A stretch of 64,000 bases of DNA, from NCBI RefSeq assembly GCF_000378505.1, contig NZ_KB899995.1, positions 1 through 64,000 of the forward strand, written 5' to 3'. A model generated the notes under the pieces. The model saw nothing but the letters and a program-made list of their open reading frames with translations. It did not search any database and had not been told where the DNA came from. This document shows, piece after piece, positions 46,418 to 55,263 of the stretch. Positions within the stretch are counted from its first letter, which is position 1, and each line of letters starts with the position of its first letter. A program made the translations under genes and the position numbers. The DNA is from Modicisalibacter luteus DSM 23508. GTDB taxonomy: Bacteria > Pseudomonadota > Gammaproteobacteria > Pseudomonadales > Halomonadaceae.

Positions 46418-47062
46418 ATGAAAACCTATACCACAGAGACCACTGCGACCATGGACGGTCTAACTGTATACCTGAACACGTTGAAGGGATCGGGATGCAG
46501 TATGGAAATGCTGGGTGCAGCTAAACGCCAAGTAGACGCCATGCTGACCCACCATAACAAGGTGCTGACCATCTACCTCGGCGTACACGTGAGCACGTAC
46601 ACGCCGGACAATGCGGTCATGTCCCAATATGTGCGGTCAGTTCGGAAGATGCTTACAACCAAGCCGAGCAGCAGGGCCGCCTCATGTAGACCTGCGTTTC
46701 GCCGTGTTGGATTCGCTTGGTTCCGCGAAATGGACCGCGCGAGGAAGCAGCACTACCACATGGCGATCATGCTCGACGGCAACGTGGTACGAGCTCCACA
46801 ACGTATATTCGATAGCGTCCTAAAGCCTGCAGCCGAGCGGCTGGGGGCCACCGCTTGGCTTTATGAGAGGGCCTGCCGGCTGGATCGGCAGGACAAAGAT
46901 GCCTATCTGGCATGCCTGTACCGCTTATCTTATGGGGCTAAAGAACACAGCAAATATGGTCGAAAGGCCACAGCCAACGACTACAGTACCAGCCGCATCC
47001 AGCCCAGCCCCTCGACCTCGTGGACGGGTTTCAAGAACGAGGCCTCAAAGAGCTGCACATAG
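46418..47062 (+). CDS. YagK/YfjJ (inovirus Gp2-like) domain protein
   Basis: A 214-residue protein resembling the YfjJ/inovirus Gp2 family found in P4-type prophages and islands, thought to act in replication or its control. The core shows LTIYLGVHVSTYTPD, then FAWFREMDRARKQHYHMAIMLDG, where the His-x-His strand resembles a rolling-circle (HUH-like) motif, and the tail LYRLSYGAKEHSKYG. The ATG at 46418 is used; a TTG at 46406 is possible. It is the last plus-strand gene of the satellite-like module and is followed by 680 bp without a gene. Confidence 0.65.
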   Translation: MKTYTTETTATMDGLTVYLNTLKGSGCSMEMLGAAKRQVDAMLTHHNKVLTIYLGVHVSTYTPDNAVMSQYVRSVRKMLTTKPSSRAASCRPAFRRVGFAWFREMDRARKQHYHMAIMLDGNVVRAPQRIFDSVLKPAAERLGATAWLYERACRLDRQDKDAYLACLYRLSYGAKEHSKYGRKATANDYSTSRIQPSPSTSWTGFKNEASKSCT

Positions 47063-47745
47063 GGCAGAACGGCTTACCAGCGGCAGGGCCCTCCACAACG
47101 GCTCCCTTTGACTACCCCCTATTATCCCAAACTACGTACTACCCCAGTACTTGGTGTTACCTCCTGTCGAATGGGCCCTGCTTGTGTCCAAACCTGTTGC
47201 CGCGCAGGCCAGAGGGCCCTTAAAAGGACCTTCTGGCCTGCGTGATGTGCCCCTGCCAGTAAGGGTTAATGGCCTCATTTCGTACTTTGTAACTCGCTGT
47301 GGCAGAAAAACTATCACGGTCTAGCTCGAAGGCCGGGGGTGCGAAAACGAACTATCGGACTCCAGTACGTACCAGTGCCTTTCGCGCCACTGCAGAGCGG
47401 TCGTTGCCAACTATAGACTGAGGCGGAATGGCAAGTTGTGCACGATGCGTAGGCAAAAATCCAATCGCCTTGTCAACGCAAGTTGGTGTGGCGCAGGCTG
47501 ATTGACCTGCGCTCAGGTAGGTACTTAGAGGGTAGCGGTCGCTTCAGCAGGTTAGTATTTCAGAGCCTTTAAGCTCTCTGTCCCGACACACCGGTGGCAT
47601 TCTAGTGGGAGTGCATGGCTTCGGGTGTTGTACAACGAGGCTTTGAATAAGGCGCGCGCTGCCTTGCTGGGTTGTACAACGAATTGAGCTGTCGGGTGCA
47701 AGCCAGATAGGCAGGCTTGTAGGCTGGAAGTCGCTTGAAGAGGGA
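47063..47745. other. 683-bp gene-free region between Gp2-like gene and recombinase
   Basis: No convincing gene is present on either strand; the short frames lack ribosome-binding sites. Structures seen: a 7-bp hairpin (47491-47497 with 47506-47512) and two copies of a palindromic 12-mer (see the repeat entry). It separates the convergent satellite module and the minus-strand recombinase. It may hold recombination or transfer sites. Confidence 0.4.
47627..47682. repeat. Two direct copies of GTTGTACAACGA
   Basis: Copies at 47627-47638 and 47671-47682, 44 bp apart, contain the palindrome GTTGTACAAC. A one-mismatch copy (GTTGTGCAAC) lies at 58516-58525 near the right border. They lie 64-108 bp from the end of the FimB-like recombinase gene and could be its binding sites. 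Confidence 0.45.
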
Positions 47746-48372
47746 CTAGAAGCGCAGCTTCTCGAACGGGCGCCCCGTAAGAGCCGTGTACGCGACCGTG
47801 TTCTGGATGTTGGCATGGCCCATATACTGCTGCACGGTGCGCAAGTCCGTACCGCTGTTGATCAAGTGGACGCCACAGGCATGACGTAGTGCATGGGGAT
47901 GCCACTTTACCCCGAGTACGCGCTCCGTAAGACGGTGGAACATGCGACGGAAGCCGTCTGCGCTGACTGGGGTGCCCCGCTCGTTCACGAACACGAGGCC
48001 ATGCGAGCGCTTGGTCTCTCGCTGATAGCGCTTCAATGCCCGGATCGTTTCGCCTTGGACAGGATGCGTACCATCAAGACTTCCTTTCGCTCGCGATACG
48101 CTCAGCTGATGACCACTGTCGAGGTCAATAGCTTGCCAAGTCAGGCTAACTAGCTCGGAGACGCGCAGCCCATGCTCGAAAGCCATACGAATCATCAAGG
48201 AATCACGGTGCCCATGGCGGTTGTGCTTCGCTTCCCTTATGAGCCGATGGACTTCGTCGCGCATAAGGTATTTGCGCCCCCGAGCTTCATCGTTTGCCTG
48301 TCGGCTGTTAACTGTCCGGCTTTCAGTGGCTGGACGTAGCACAACCACGTTTCCCTTAACCGCATTGCTCAT
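47746..48372 (-). CDS. Short FimB-like tyrosine recombinase
   Basis: A 208-residue site-specific recombinase that consists almost only of the catalytic domain. The residues are complete: Arg70 (GLRVSEL), Lys96, His160 and Arg163 (HPHALRHA), His186 (MGHANIQ) and Tyr195 (AYTAL). The normal N-terminal core-binding domain is absent, as in FimB/FimE invertases of the same size. It has its own candidate promoter (48432-48460). It follows hsdR on the same strand with 95 bp between them. Its target sites are unknown; only one hsdS gene is present, so shuffling of specificity genes is not evident. Confidence 0.8.
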   Translation of the reverse strand: MSNAVKGNVVVLRPATESRTVNSRQANDEARGRKYLMRDEVHRLIREAKHNRHGHRDSLMIRMAFEHGLRVSELVSLTWQAIDLDSGHQLSVSRAKGSLDGTHPVQGETIRALKRYQRETKRSHGLVFVNERGTPVSADGFRRMFHRLTERVLGVKWHPHALRHACGVHLINSGTDLRTVQQYMGHANIQNTVAYTALTGRPFEKLRF

Positions 48373-48398
48373 GGACTCATCTCATTCTCAGGCGCATC

Positions 48399-48460
48399 AC
48401 TGTCCGGATTCCAGCTAGAACCCGGACAGTTATTATACCGCGTGGTGATGAGGCCGTCAT
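48399..48460 (-). promoter_or_regulatory. Promoter and operator-like repeat for the short recombinase
   Basis: On the minus strand ATGACG (48460-48455), 17 bp, then a perfect TATAAT (48437-48432) form a sigma-70 type promoter. A perfect 9-bp inverted repeat (48422-48430 and 48399-48407) covers the expected start point and the first bases of the transcript, so a repressor or RNA hairpin may control it. Confidence 0.6.
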
Positions 48461-48467
48461 ACGATTT

Positions 48468-51400
48468 TCACTGACTCCAGCCGTTCGACAGAGCCTCGGC
48501 TTGCTTGAGTACCATCTCGACAGCTTCAGGCGCTTTGTCGGGTGGGTACTTGTAGCGTTGTAGGGTGCGCCGCACCAGAATACGCAGCTTCGCGCGCACA
48601 CTTTCACGTACCTGCCAGTCGACGGTGGTGGACTTGCGCAGCTTCTCAGTGATTTCGACGGCGATCTTCTTTAGAGTCTCGTCGCCGAGCTCACGCACTG
48701 CGCTTTCGTTGTTGGCCAGCGCATCGTAGAAGGCGACCTCGTCCGGGGTAAGGCCCAGTGCCGCGTCGCGTTCCAGCTCCGCTTGGAACTGCTTGGCCAT
48801 CTGGATCAATTCTTCGATCACCTGTGCGGTCTCGATACCTCGATTGTTATACTTACGCAGCGTCTCCTGCAGACGGTCCGCGTATTTCTTCTCTTGTACA
48901 ACGTTGCTGCGAGTCTTGGCCTTGATATCGTCTTTCAGCAGTTTTTCCAGTAATTCGACCGCGAAATTCCTGTAGGGCATCTGGCGGACATCCTCGAGAA
49001 ACTCGTCGGAGAGCAGGCCGATGTTGGGCTTGTCGAGACCGCACAGAGCGAACACATCGGAGACGCCTTCGGAAACCAACGCATTGTCTAGAATCTGCTT
49101 AAGCGCCGAGTTCTTCTCGTCCTCGGTAAGCTTGCTGTCGACGCTAGTGACCTTGGTAATCGCGGTTTTAACCGCTGATAGGAAGGCGATTTCCTTGTGC
49201 AGGTCACGGGCTTCGTCGAGGGTGCCACACAGCGAGTAGGCCTTGTTCATGGCTAGCACGGTGTCGAGGAAGCGTCTTTTGCCGTCTTCCAGTCCCATGA
49301 TGTAGTTGGCTGCCGGTATCAGCAGCTTGTTGGGATTGTCTGCAAAGCCGCTGTAATCGAAGCCTTCGCTGTTGGGGCCTTTGGCAAACATGCCGTGGAT
49401 GACGTCGAGCTTTTCCAACAGCACGGCGTAAGCTTCTTCGGCGCTATGCGTGGGAGCGCCTTTGCCTTTGGCGTCGGTGTAAGTTTTCAGCGCCTGCTTT
49501 AACTCGTTGGCGATGCCGATGTAGTCCACCACCAAGCCGCCGGGCTTGTTCTTGAACACGCGGTTCACCCGGGCAATGGCTTGCATTAAGTTGTGGCCCT
49601 TCATGGGCTTGTCGATGTACATGGTGTGACAGCAAGGAGCGTCGAAGCCGGTCAGCCACATATCCCGCACGATCACCAACTTGAACGGATCGTTGGCATC
49701 CTTGAAGCGTTTTTCCAGCCGCTTCTTGGTTTGCTTGTTATAGATATGCGGCTGCAGCAGCGGCTTGTCCGACGCTGAGCCGGTCATCACGATTTTGATC
49801 ACGCCCTTTTCTGGGTCGGGGTCGTGCCACCCGGGCCTGAGCGTGACAATTTCGTTGTACAAGTAGGCGCAAATATCGCGGCTCATGGCCACGATCATGG
49901 CTTTGCCTTCGATGGTCGCGTTGCGCATCTCGAAGTGCTTGACCAGATCAGCAGCGACTTCCCCCAAGCGCGGCCCGGCACCGACGAGCTTTTCCAGTTG
50001 GCTCCACTTACCCTTAGCGCGCTCGCGCGTGCCGACGTCTTCCTCGTCCTCAAAGACCTCTTCGACCTGATCCGACAGCGAGGCAATCTCGCCTCTGTTG
50101 ATATCGAGCTTAGCCAAGCGTGACTCGTAGTAAATCGGCACCGTCGCCCCGTCATCGACGGCATCCTGAATGTCGTAGACCGAGACGTAGTCGCCGAACA
50201 CCGCACGGGTGTTCTTGTCTTCGCTGGCGATGGGCGTGCCGGTAAAGCCAATGAACGATGCGTTCGGCACAGCGTCGCGCATGTGCTTGGCATAGCCGAA
50301 CTTGTAGCTGCCGTCCTTTTTGAGCGTGGCCTTCAAACCATACTGGCTACGGTGGGCTTCGTCGGAAATCACCACGATGTTGTGGCGGTCATTGAGGATG
50401 GGATGCCCAACCTCTCCCTCCAGCAGCGCAAACTTTTGCACCGTAGTGAAAATAATACCGCCAGACTCGCGCTCGGCGAGCATTTGGCGCAGCTCGTCTC
50501 GGTCGTGAGCTTGCACGGGTGTCTGCTTCAGTAGTTCTTTGGCGTTGCTGAAGGTGGTAAAAAGCTGCCCGTCAAGGTCGTTTCGGTCGGTGACTATAAT
50601 CAGCGTCGGGTTGTGCATCTCCGGCTGCTGCAGCAGCTTTCCGGCGTAGCAGCACATGGAAATACTCTTGCCGGAGCCTTGGGTATGCCAGACGACGCCC
50701 GCTTTTTTACTGCCTGCCACCAGTACATCGTCGTAGGCCGCGCGCTTCTCGCCCTGTGTGTTTACTGCCGGTGCCTGAGCCGCGATCACCGTGGCGCGCA
50801 CGGCTTCGCGTACGGCATGAAACTGGTGGTACCCGGCAACCTTTTTGATCAGCCGATCAGCATCGGTCTCAAACAGCACGAAGTAGCGGATGTAATCTAG
50901 CAGCAGTGTGCGATCGAAAAAACCGCGCACCATGGTCTCTAGCTGCCACTCCAGCAGCGGCTTATCGTCTTCGTGCTTGATGGTGCGCCACGGCATGTAG
51001 CGTTCTTGGCTGGCGGTCAGCGAACCCATACGTGCGTTGAAGCCGTCGCTGATCACGATGGCTTCGTTGTACACGAAAAGCTCACTGACCTCGTCTTTGT
51101 AGGTTTGAATTTGGTTGTAGGCATCCCAGATGTCCACGTTCTCAGCGTTGGGGCTCTTGAGCTCCAGCACCGCGATAGGCAGGCCGTTGATGAAGCACAC
51201 TACGTCAGGGCGTCGCAGTTGTTTGGTGCCTTCAATGGTGAACTGATTGACTGCGCGGAAGCGGTTTTCACCAATATGGGTGAAGTCGATTAAAAATGCC
51301 CGGTCGCGAACTTCGTCGTCGCCGTTCTTGTACTTCACCGGCACGCCATCGAGCAGCAATTGGTGGAAGGCGCGGTTGCTAATGGTGAGGTCGAGGCTTT

Positions 51401-51623
51401 CTGGCTTACGTACCTGCGCCACTACCTGATCAATTACATCTGAAGATAGATGGGGATTTATGCGGAAGATAGCCGCTTCCAGATCTGCCAGTAGCAGTAC
51501 TTGCCGATAATCGTTGCGCTCCGGTGCTAAGCCGTCGGGAGCAATGTCTGGGCCGTGGCCGATCTCCCAGCCTCCTTCGGCAAACCACTCAAGACAGAAC
51601 TGCTCAAGTATATCTTCGTTCAT
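48468..51623 (-). CDS. hsdR: Type I restriction enzyme, motor/nuclease subunit HsdR
   Basis: A 1051-residue subunit that translocates and cuts unmodified DNA when bound to HsdM/HsdS. The PD-(D/E)xK nuclease is N-terminal, with Asp140 and the ELK of residues 154-156 (AVLELKSP). The helicase motor has Walker A HTQGSGKS (313-320) and DEAH (421-424), then GFTGTPI and ARVNRVF. All key residues look intact, so the enzyme should be active. It ends the operon hsdM-hsdS-ATP-binding gene-hsdR; 3 bp separate it from the preceding gene. Confidence 0.95.
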   Translation of the reverse strand: MNEDILEQFCLEWFAEGGWEIGHGPDIAPDGLAPERNDYRQVLLLADLEAAIFRINPHLSSDVIDQVVAQVRKPESLDLTISNRAFHQLLLDGVPVKYKNGDDEVRDRAFLIDFTHIGENRFRAVNQFTIEGTKQLRRPDVVCFINGLPIAVLELKSPNAENVDIWDAYNQIQTYKDEVSELFVYNEAIVISDGFNARMGSLTASQERYMPWRTIKHEDDKPLLEWQLETMVRGFFDRTLLLDYIRYFVLFETDADRLIKKVAGYHQFHAVREAVRATVIAAQAPAVNTQGEKRAAYDDVLVAGSKKAGVVWHTQGSGKSISMCCYAGKLLQQPEMHNPTLIIVTDRNDLDGQLFTTFSNAKELLKQTPVQAHDRDELRQMLAERESGGIIFTTVQKFALLEGEVGHPILNDRHNIVVISDEAHRSQYGLKATLKKDGSYKFGYAKHMRDAVPNASFIGFTGTPIASEDKNTRAVFGDYVSVYDIQDAVDDGATVPIYYESRLAKLDINRGEIASLSDQVEEVFEDEEDVGTRERAKGKWSQLEKLVGAGPRLGEVAADLVKHFEMRNATIEGKAMIVAMSRDICAYLYNEIVTLRPGWHDPDPEKGVIKIVMTGSASDKPLLQPHIYNKQTKKRLEKRFKDANDPFKLVIVRDMWLTGFDAPCCHTMYIDKPMKGHNLMQAIARVNRVFKNKPGGLVVDYIGIANELKQALKTYTDAKGKGAPTHSAEEAYAVLLEKLDVIHGMFAKGPNSEGFDYSGFADNPNKLLIPAANYIMGLEDGKRRFLDTVLAMNKAYSLCGTLDEARDLHKEIAFLSAVKTAITKVTSVDSKLTEDEKNSALKQILDNALVSEGVSDVFALCGLDKPNIGLLSDEFLEDVRQMPYRNFAVELLEKLLKDDIKAKTRSNVVQEKKYADRLQETLRKYNNRGIETAQVIEELIQMAKQFQAELERDAALGLTPDEVAFYDALANNESAVRELGDETLKKIAVEITEKLRKSTTVDWQVRESVRAKLRILVRRTLQRYKYPPDKAPEAVEMVLKQAEALSNGWSQ

Positions 51624-51626
51624 CTG

Positions 51627-53840
51627 TTACTCCCTTGAGCCACGACTTGGTGCCCGTGTCATGTATGCCTGCATTTTATGTGTCGGGACTTGGGGAAAAG
51701 CCTGAACAAGCAGATAATTTTGCAACATCTTCTTGAGATACTGGTTGCGTAAGGTGTCTGGTTCTCGTTGTACCAGCTGGGCTAGGCAGACGCGCGTAAT
51801 GTAATGACCGTTACACAGTTCTAGGATTATTTGCTCGAACTCTTCAGGTGCTACACGCTTCTTGCGGCGGGGTAAGTTGGCAACGGCTTCCAGTGTTTCC
51901 CGAAAACTTGGAGATAACTGCTCTAGGTCGTGGATCATGGGCGCCGAAAGAATCGGGGTGACGAATCGTCCATACTCATCGTAGTGCCCATCTCCGGAGC
52001 TCCCCTCGTTATCTACGGAGCTCCCCTCGTTATCTACGGAGCTCCCCTCGTTATCTACGGAGCTCCCCTCGTTATCTACGGAGCTCTCCTCGTTACCTAC
52101 GGAGCTCTCCTCGTTATCTACGGAGCTCTCCTCGTTACCTACGGAGCTCTCCTCGTTACCTACGGAGCTCTGCTCGCTATCTACGGAGCTCTGCTCGCTA
52201 TCTACGGAGCTCTCTCTGCTATCAAATAGCTCAACATCTGGTTGATTAATAAGGAAAATATCGCTTTCGCCTTCATCGAGGCTGCTACCGGATACCGTGA
52301 CTTCTACGGTACCGCCAAATACCTGCTCAGGTGTCGGTAGGCTCTCCCCCGGTAAATGGTAGACGGTGCCTCGGCCATGACCGCTTGGTCTCAGGAAGTC
52401 CAGTCTCGCCAGCTGCTGCAGCGTTGCAGTCACATCACGAGCATGCTGGGTGGTGATTTCGCAGATCCTTGTATGTGTAATCACTTGCTCGGTGGCTGCC
52501 GTAGCTAGAATCAGCCTTTCAAGCTTGGAAAGATGCAGAAATGCTTCGCCAAACATCTCAGTCAGCTGGTTCAATATTCCTTCTGGGAATAATTCCAGCA
52601 TCCTCAACTCCAGAAGAGTCTGCTGGGGTTCTAGCTTCTGGTAGAGCGCAGGGCGCCGCCAATGGCGCCAATCCCAACCACTGTAGATCTTGGGCAGCCC
52701 TGAGCCTGCCCGCTCACCGAGACCTATCAGCAGGAACATCTGGTGCATTATCCTGTTGCGGCAGTCCGATAGGCCGCCTTGCACAGCATCTTCCAGTGGA
52801 ATACGCATGTCGCCGGGATTACGGAATCCGAACATGTCTGGGCGCTTGACCACCAATATCGGTACACTTCCCATGTAATCAGCATGCACTAGCGTATTGA
52901 CCAGTGCTTCGCGAATCGCCTCGTGTACAGGGGTATCTTCCCTGCGCTGCCCTTCTGAAAGCTTAAATGGCACCTTAAGATCTTCTGTCAGCTTGCGATA
53001 GACGCGCCGATAAAAGTCAAATAAGTTACCGGACCAACTACCATCCGGTACCAGCCGGTCCACCCAACGAAGTTCTGCTTTGGCTTCGGGCCGTTCTTGA
53101 TAATCCACGAAATAATGGGGTACGGCCTCTTGGATAGCTTCCCAGCGTCCAAACATAAGTAGGCCTGCTAATGTCAGCCCTTCTTCGTTTGTCGACCTGT
53201 CACGCCGCCAGCCGCGTAGCTTTTTTAGGAATTCTCGGTCATCAAGCTCAAGATAAGGGTGGCCCGGCTTCGCATCCTTAAGCATCTGGCGATAGACACG
53301 AAAGCTATCCTGCTCGATATCCTCCCAGCCGAAACCATGCAAGATGCGTGCATCGCGTTCGTCCTCGGCTTGTTCAGCCAACATCCGGCGTACCACCTCA
53401 CTGCTCTGTAACTGATCGGTGCTGTTAAGGCGCCGGTAGGTGCCGGTCAGTGGGTTGCCCTTAAGGAAGACGGGTTTATGCTTGCGTGTCGCAGCCGGTA
53501 TATGGACCTGCACCAGTGTCTTACCGTCGATCTCGACTTTTCTTACGCACTGGTTATGTAAAATATTAATGCTAGCCTTTTGAGGGTTATTGAGCCCTGT
53601 CCACAACTCATCAATCACTTTTTGTGGGTCGGCAACACCGGCCAGCTCGAAGCGATTCCCCGATTTCTCAAGGATGCCGAGGAGAATGTCGCCACCCTGC
53701 GTATTGGCGAAGGCGCTATAAGTCTCCCAGAAGTCTTTCGGTAACGCACCTTTGCCATCGCGGCCTTGGGCGAGTTTACACTCGATATCCTCGCTTTCGC
53801 GTAGAGCCGCGATGTCCTCTAGCGAACCAAGCTCAAGCAT
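51627..53840 (-). CDS. AlbA_2/GHKL ATP-binding protein within the hsd operon
   Basis: A 737-residue protein with an N-terminal AlbA_2-type domain (RESEDIECKLAQGRDGKGALP ... AFANTQGGDILLGI, about residues 10-130), also called divergent AAA-4 or Schlafen-like. A GHKL-type ATPase follows around residues 300-400 (EAIREALVNTLVHADYMG; FRNPGDM). Winged-helix regions lie near 430-490. A linker of ten 7-residue repeats (SSVDNEE-type) spans about 538-615, then a helical tail. Such proteins recur inside type I restriction operons, but their role is not known. It overlaps hsdS by 8 bp and hsdR by none (3-bp gap). Confidence 0.82.
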   Translation of the reverse strand: MLELGSLEDIAALRESEDIECKLAQGRDGKGALPKDFWETYSAFANTQGGDILLGILEKSGNRFELAGVADPQKVIDELWTGLNNPQKASINILHNQCVRKVEIDGKTLVQVHIPAATRKHKPVFLKGNPLTGTYRRLNSTDQLQSSEVVRRMLAEQAEDERDARILHGFGWEDIEQDSFRVYRQMLKDAKPGHPYLELDDREFLKKLRGWRRDRSTNEEGLTLAGLLMFGRWEAIQEAVPHYFVDYQERPEAKAELRWVDRLVPDGSWSGNLFDFYRRVYRKLTEDLKVPFKLSEGQRREDTPVHEAIREALVNTLVHADYMGSVPILVVKRPDMFGFRNPGDMRIPLEDAVQGGLSDCRNRIMHQMFLLIGLGERAGSGLPKIYSGWDWRHWRRPALYQKLEPQQTLLELRMLELFPEGILNQLTEMFGEAFLHLSKLERLILATAATEQVITHTRICEITTQHARDVTATLQQLARLDFLRPSGHGRGTVYHLPGESLPTPEQVFGGTVEVTVSGSSLDEGESDIFLINQPDVELFDSRESSVDSEQSSVDSEQSSVGNEESSVGNEESSVDNEESSVGNEESSVDNEGSSVDNEGSSVDNEGSSVDNEGSSGDGHYDEYGRFVTPILSAPMIHDLEQLSPSFRETLEAVANLPRRKKRVAPEEFEQIILELCNGHYITRVCLAQLVQREPDTLRNQYLKKMLQNYLLVQAFPQVPTHKMQAYMTRAPSRGSRE
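51996..52226. repeat. 21-bp tandem repeat array inside the ATP-binding gene
   Basis: Ten units of exactly 21 bp run from 51996 to 52205, plus a degenerate eleventh to 52226. Each begins GGAGCTC and ends (A/C)TCTAC or similar. Because 21 is a multiple of 3, copy changes alter protein length by 7 residues without a frameshift. Units at one end (52017-52079) are identical, which points to recent expansion. Confidence 0.95.
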
Positions 53841-55263
53841 TGGCTACCTCCGCGATCTTAGTCTCAGCGGAGGGGGCTTCTAGCTCCCCCGAGAGCAATT
53901 CGGGAAGCAGGGTATCGCGTAGCGATGCAAGCGAACGAGCCTCTTGGATTTTCTGGTCGATCAAAGAGAACAAAGGGCTTACTTGCCTTTCATAGGCTTC
54001 TGCCAGTGCTTTCGAGGGCATAGAAAATTGGTAGTCTGGCACAGCGTTTTTATCCAGATGCAGTACGGTTGTTCCCGTAGTGTACGCTCTGGTGTGGGAC
54101 TGGAAACCATCCGTCCCAGCTAAGCCATACAAATATGGTTTTAACTTCTCCTCAAACGGACGGATTACAGCGACGTCCAGTGAGACAACCAAGTGTTCGT
54201 ATCTACTATCACTGACTACCAGTGCCGGCTTTCCAATAACATCAGCGGCTTGTGTTACGTCGGTGTAGGCAATAATGAGGTCCCCGGCAAAGACCTCCTG
54301 CTTAGGTTTGTACTTACCTGTGTATTCTTTCAGTCCATCAAGCCTATACCCACCGCCTCGATTGAAGGACTTGAGTGTAACAAGCGCAGTATTTGATGAT
54401 GAAAGCTCGGCGCTTTTGTACGACTTTCCTTTGATGACTTCCGCTATTTTCCCAATAGAAGTTACTTCCCATCCCTCAGGTATCTCGCCTAGCTCGCTCT
54501 CCTGCATCGCAGAGGGGAACAGCGCGGCGGTGGCGCGCAGCTCAGCGAAGCGTTCAGACTGCTCGGTGCGTAGCAAGGCCAACTGATCCGCAGTTTTGCC
54601 TGATATCGCCTCCATGGCGGCTAGTAACGCGTCCATGTCGCTGCCACCTGCTTCCAACACCGAGACCTTGGCCTTGACCGGATCGAAGTCGACGAACCAG
54701 CTTTTGAAGAGGGCTTGGGCCATCTGCTGAAGCGTGTTGTTGATGCGGTGGTTGAGCTGAATTTTTTTATCTATGCTACCCAATATGCTGGCCATGAATT
54801 CCTGATGGCCTATTGGGGGTTGCGGAAGCACTAGGTTGCTTAGGGCCCTTCCAGACAAGTGCTTAATCGTTGTTCCGGTAAAGTAAGGTTCGAGTAAGCC
54901 ATGTTGACCAGCATAAAGAAACCAGTAATACAAGTAGCGGTTATTAAAAGATGGTTTAGCCCGGACACGATGCAGTGCTTTCTGGATTTTCATTTCTGGA
55001 AGCTCACCTTCCCATATTGCACAGCGCCCCGGTTCGCCTCCTTCACACACTATTAGATCACCGGGTTTAATTCCGTAGCGCTCATGTTCATGCTCCTCAA
55101 ATTTCATCTGAGCAAGATCAGATAAATCAAATTCTCCCCAGCGGACATTGCTATTGCCGAGGTAAGGTTGTTCAACGCCTTTGTTTTTCTGCTTGTCCAG
55201 CATCTTCCCCAAGCAAGAGTCAACGTGATCGCCCAAGCGGACTTTCGGCCAATTAAACTCCAT
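53833..55263 (-). CDS. hsdS: Type I restriction enzyme specificity subunit HsdS
   Basis: A 476-residue subunit that recognises a bipartite DNA target. Two target recognition domains are visible, about residues 1-155 and 250-415. They are separated by a conserved helical spacer (IDKKIQLNHRINNTLQQMAQALFKSWFVDFDP) and followed by a second one (LFSLIDQKIQEARSLASLRDTLLPELLSGEL). The ATG at 55263 overlaps the hsdM end by 11 bp; the end overlaps the ATP-binding gene by 8 bp. The DNA sequence recognised cannot be predicted here. Confidence 0.93.
   Translation of the reverse strand: MEFNWPKVRLGDHVDSCLGKMLDKQKNKGVEQPYLGNSNVRWGEFDLSDLAQMKFEEHEHERYGIKPGDLIVCEGGEPGRCAIWEGELPEMKIQKALHRVRAKPSFNNRYLYYWFLYAGQHGLLEPYFTGTTIKHLSGRALSNLVLPQPPIGHQEFMASILGSIDKKIQLNHRINNTLQQMAQALFKSWFVDFDPVKAKVSVLEAGGSDMDALLAAMEAISGKTADQLALLRTEQSERFAELRATAALFPSAMQESELGEIPEGWEVTSIGKIAEVIKGKSYKSAELSSSNTALVTLKSFNRGGGYRLDGLKEYTGKYKPKQEVFAGDLIIAYTDVTQAADVIGKPALVVSDSRYEHLVVSLDVAVIRPFEEKLKPYLYGLAGTDGFQSHTRAYTTGTTVLHLDKNAVPDYQFSMPSKALAEAYERQVSPLFSLIDQKIQEARSLASLRDTLLPELLSGELEAPSAETKIAEVANA

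Noticed and set aside
47627-47682. Integron attC sites
   Set aside because: The repeats are simple palindromes; the paired R and L boxes and an integron-type integrase insert are not seen.
51996-52226. CRISPR array
   Set aside because: Repeat units are contiguous 21-mers with no spacers and are in frame with a gene; no cas genes are near.
51930-52229. A 99-codon plus-strand frame made of GAPLVIYG-like repeats
   Set aside because: It results from reading the 21-bp repeats on the wrong strand.
47746-55263. Inversion of hsdS halves by the FimB-like recombinase
   Set aside because: There is only one hsdS gene, no silent partial hsdS and no matching inverted repeats in the operon.
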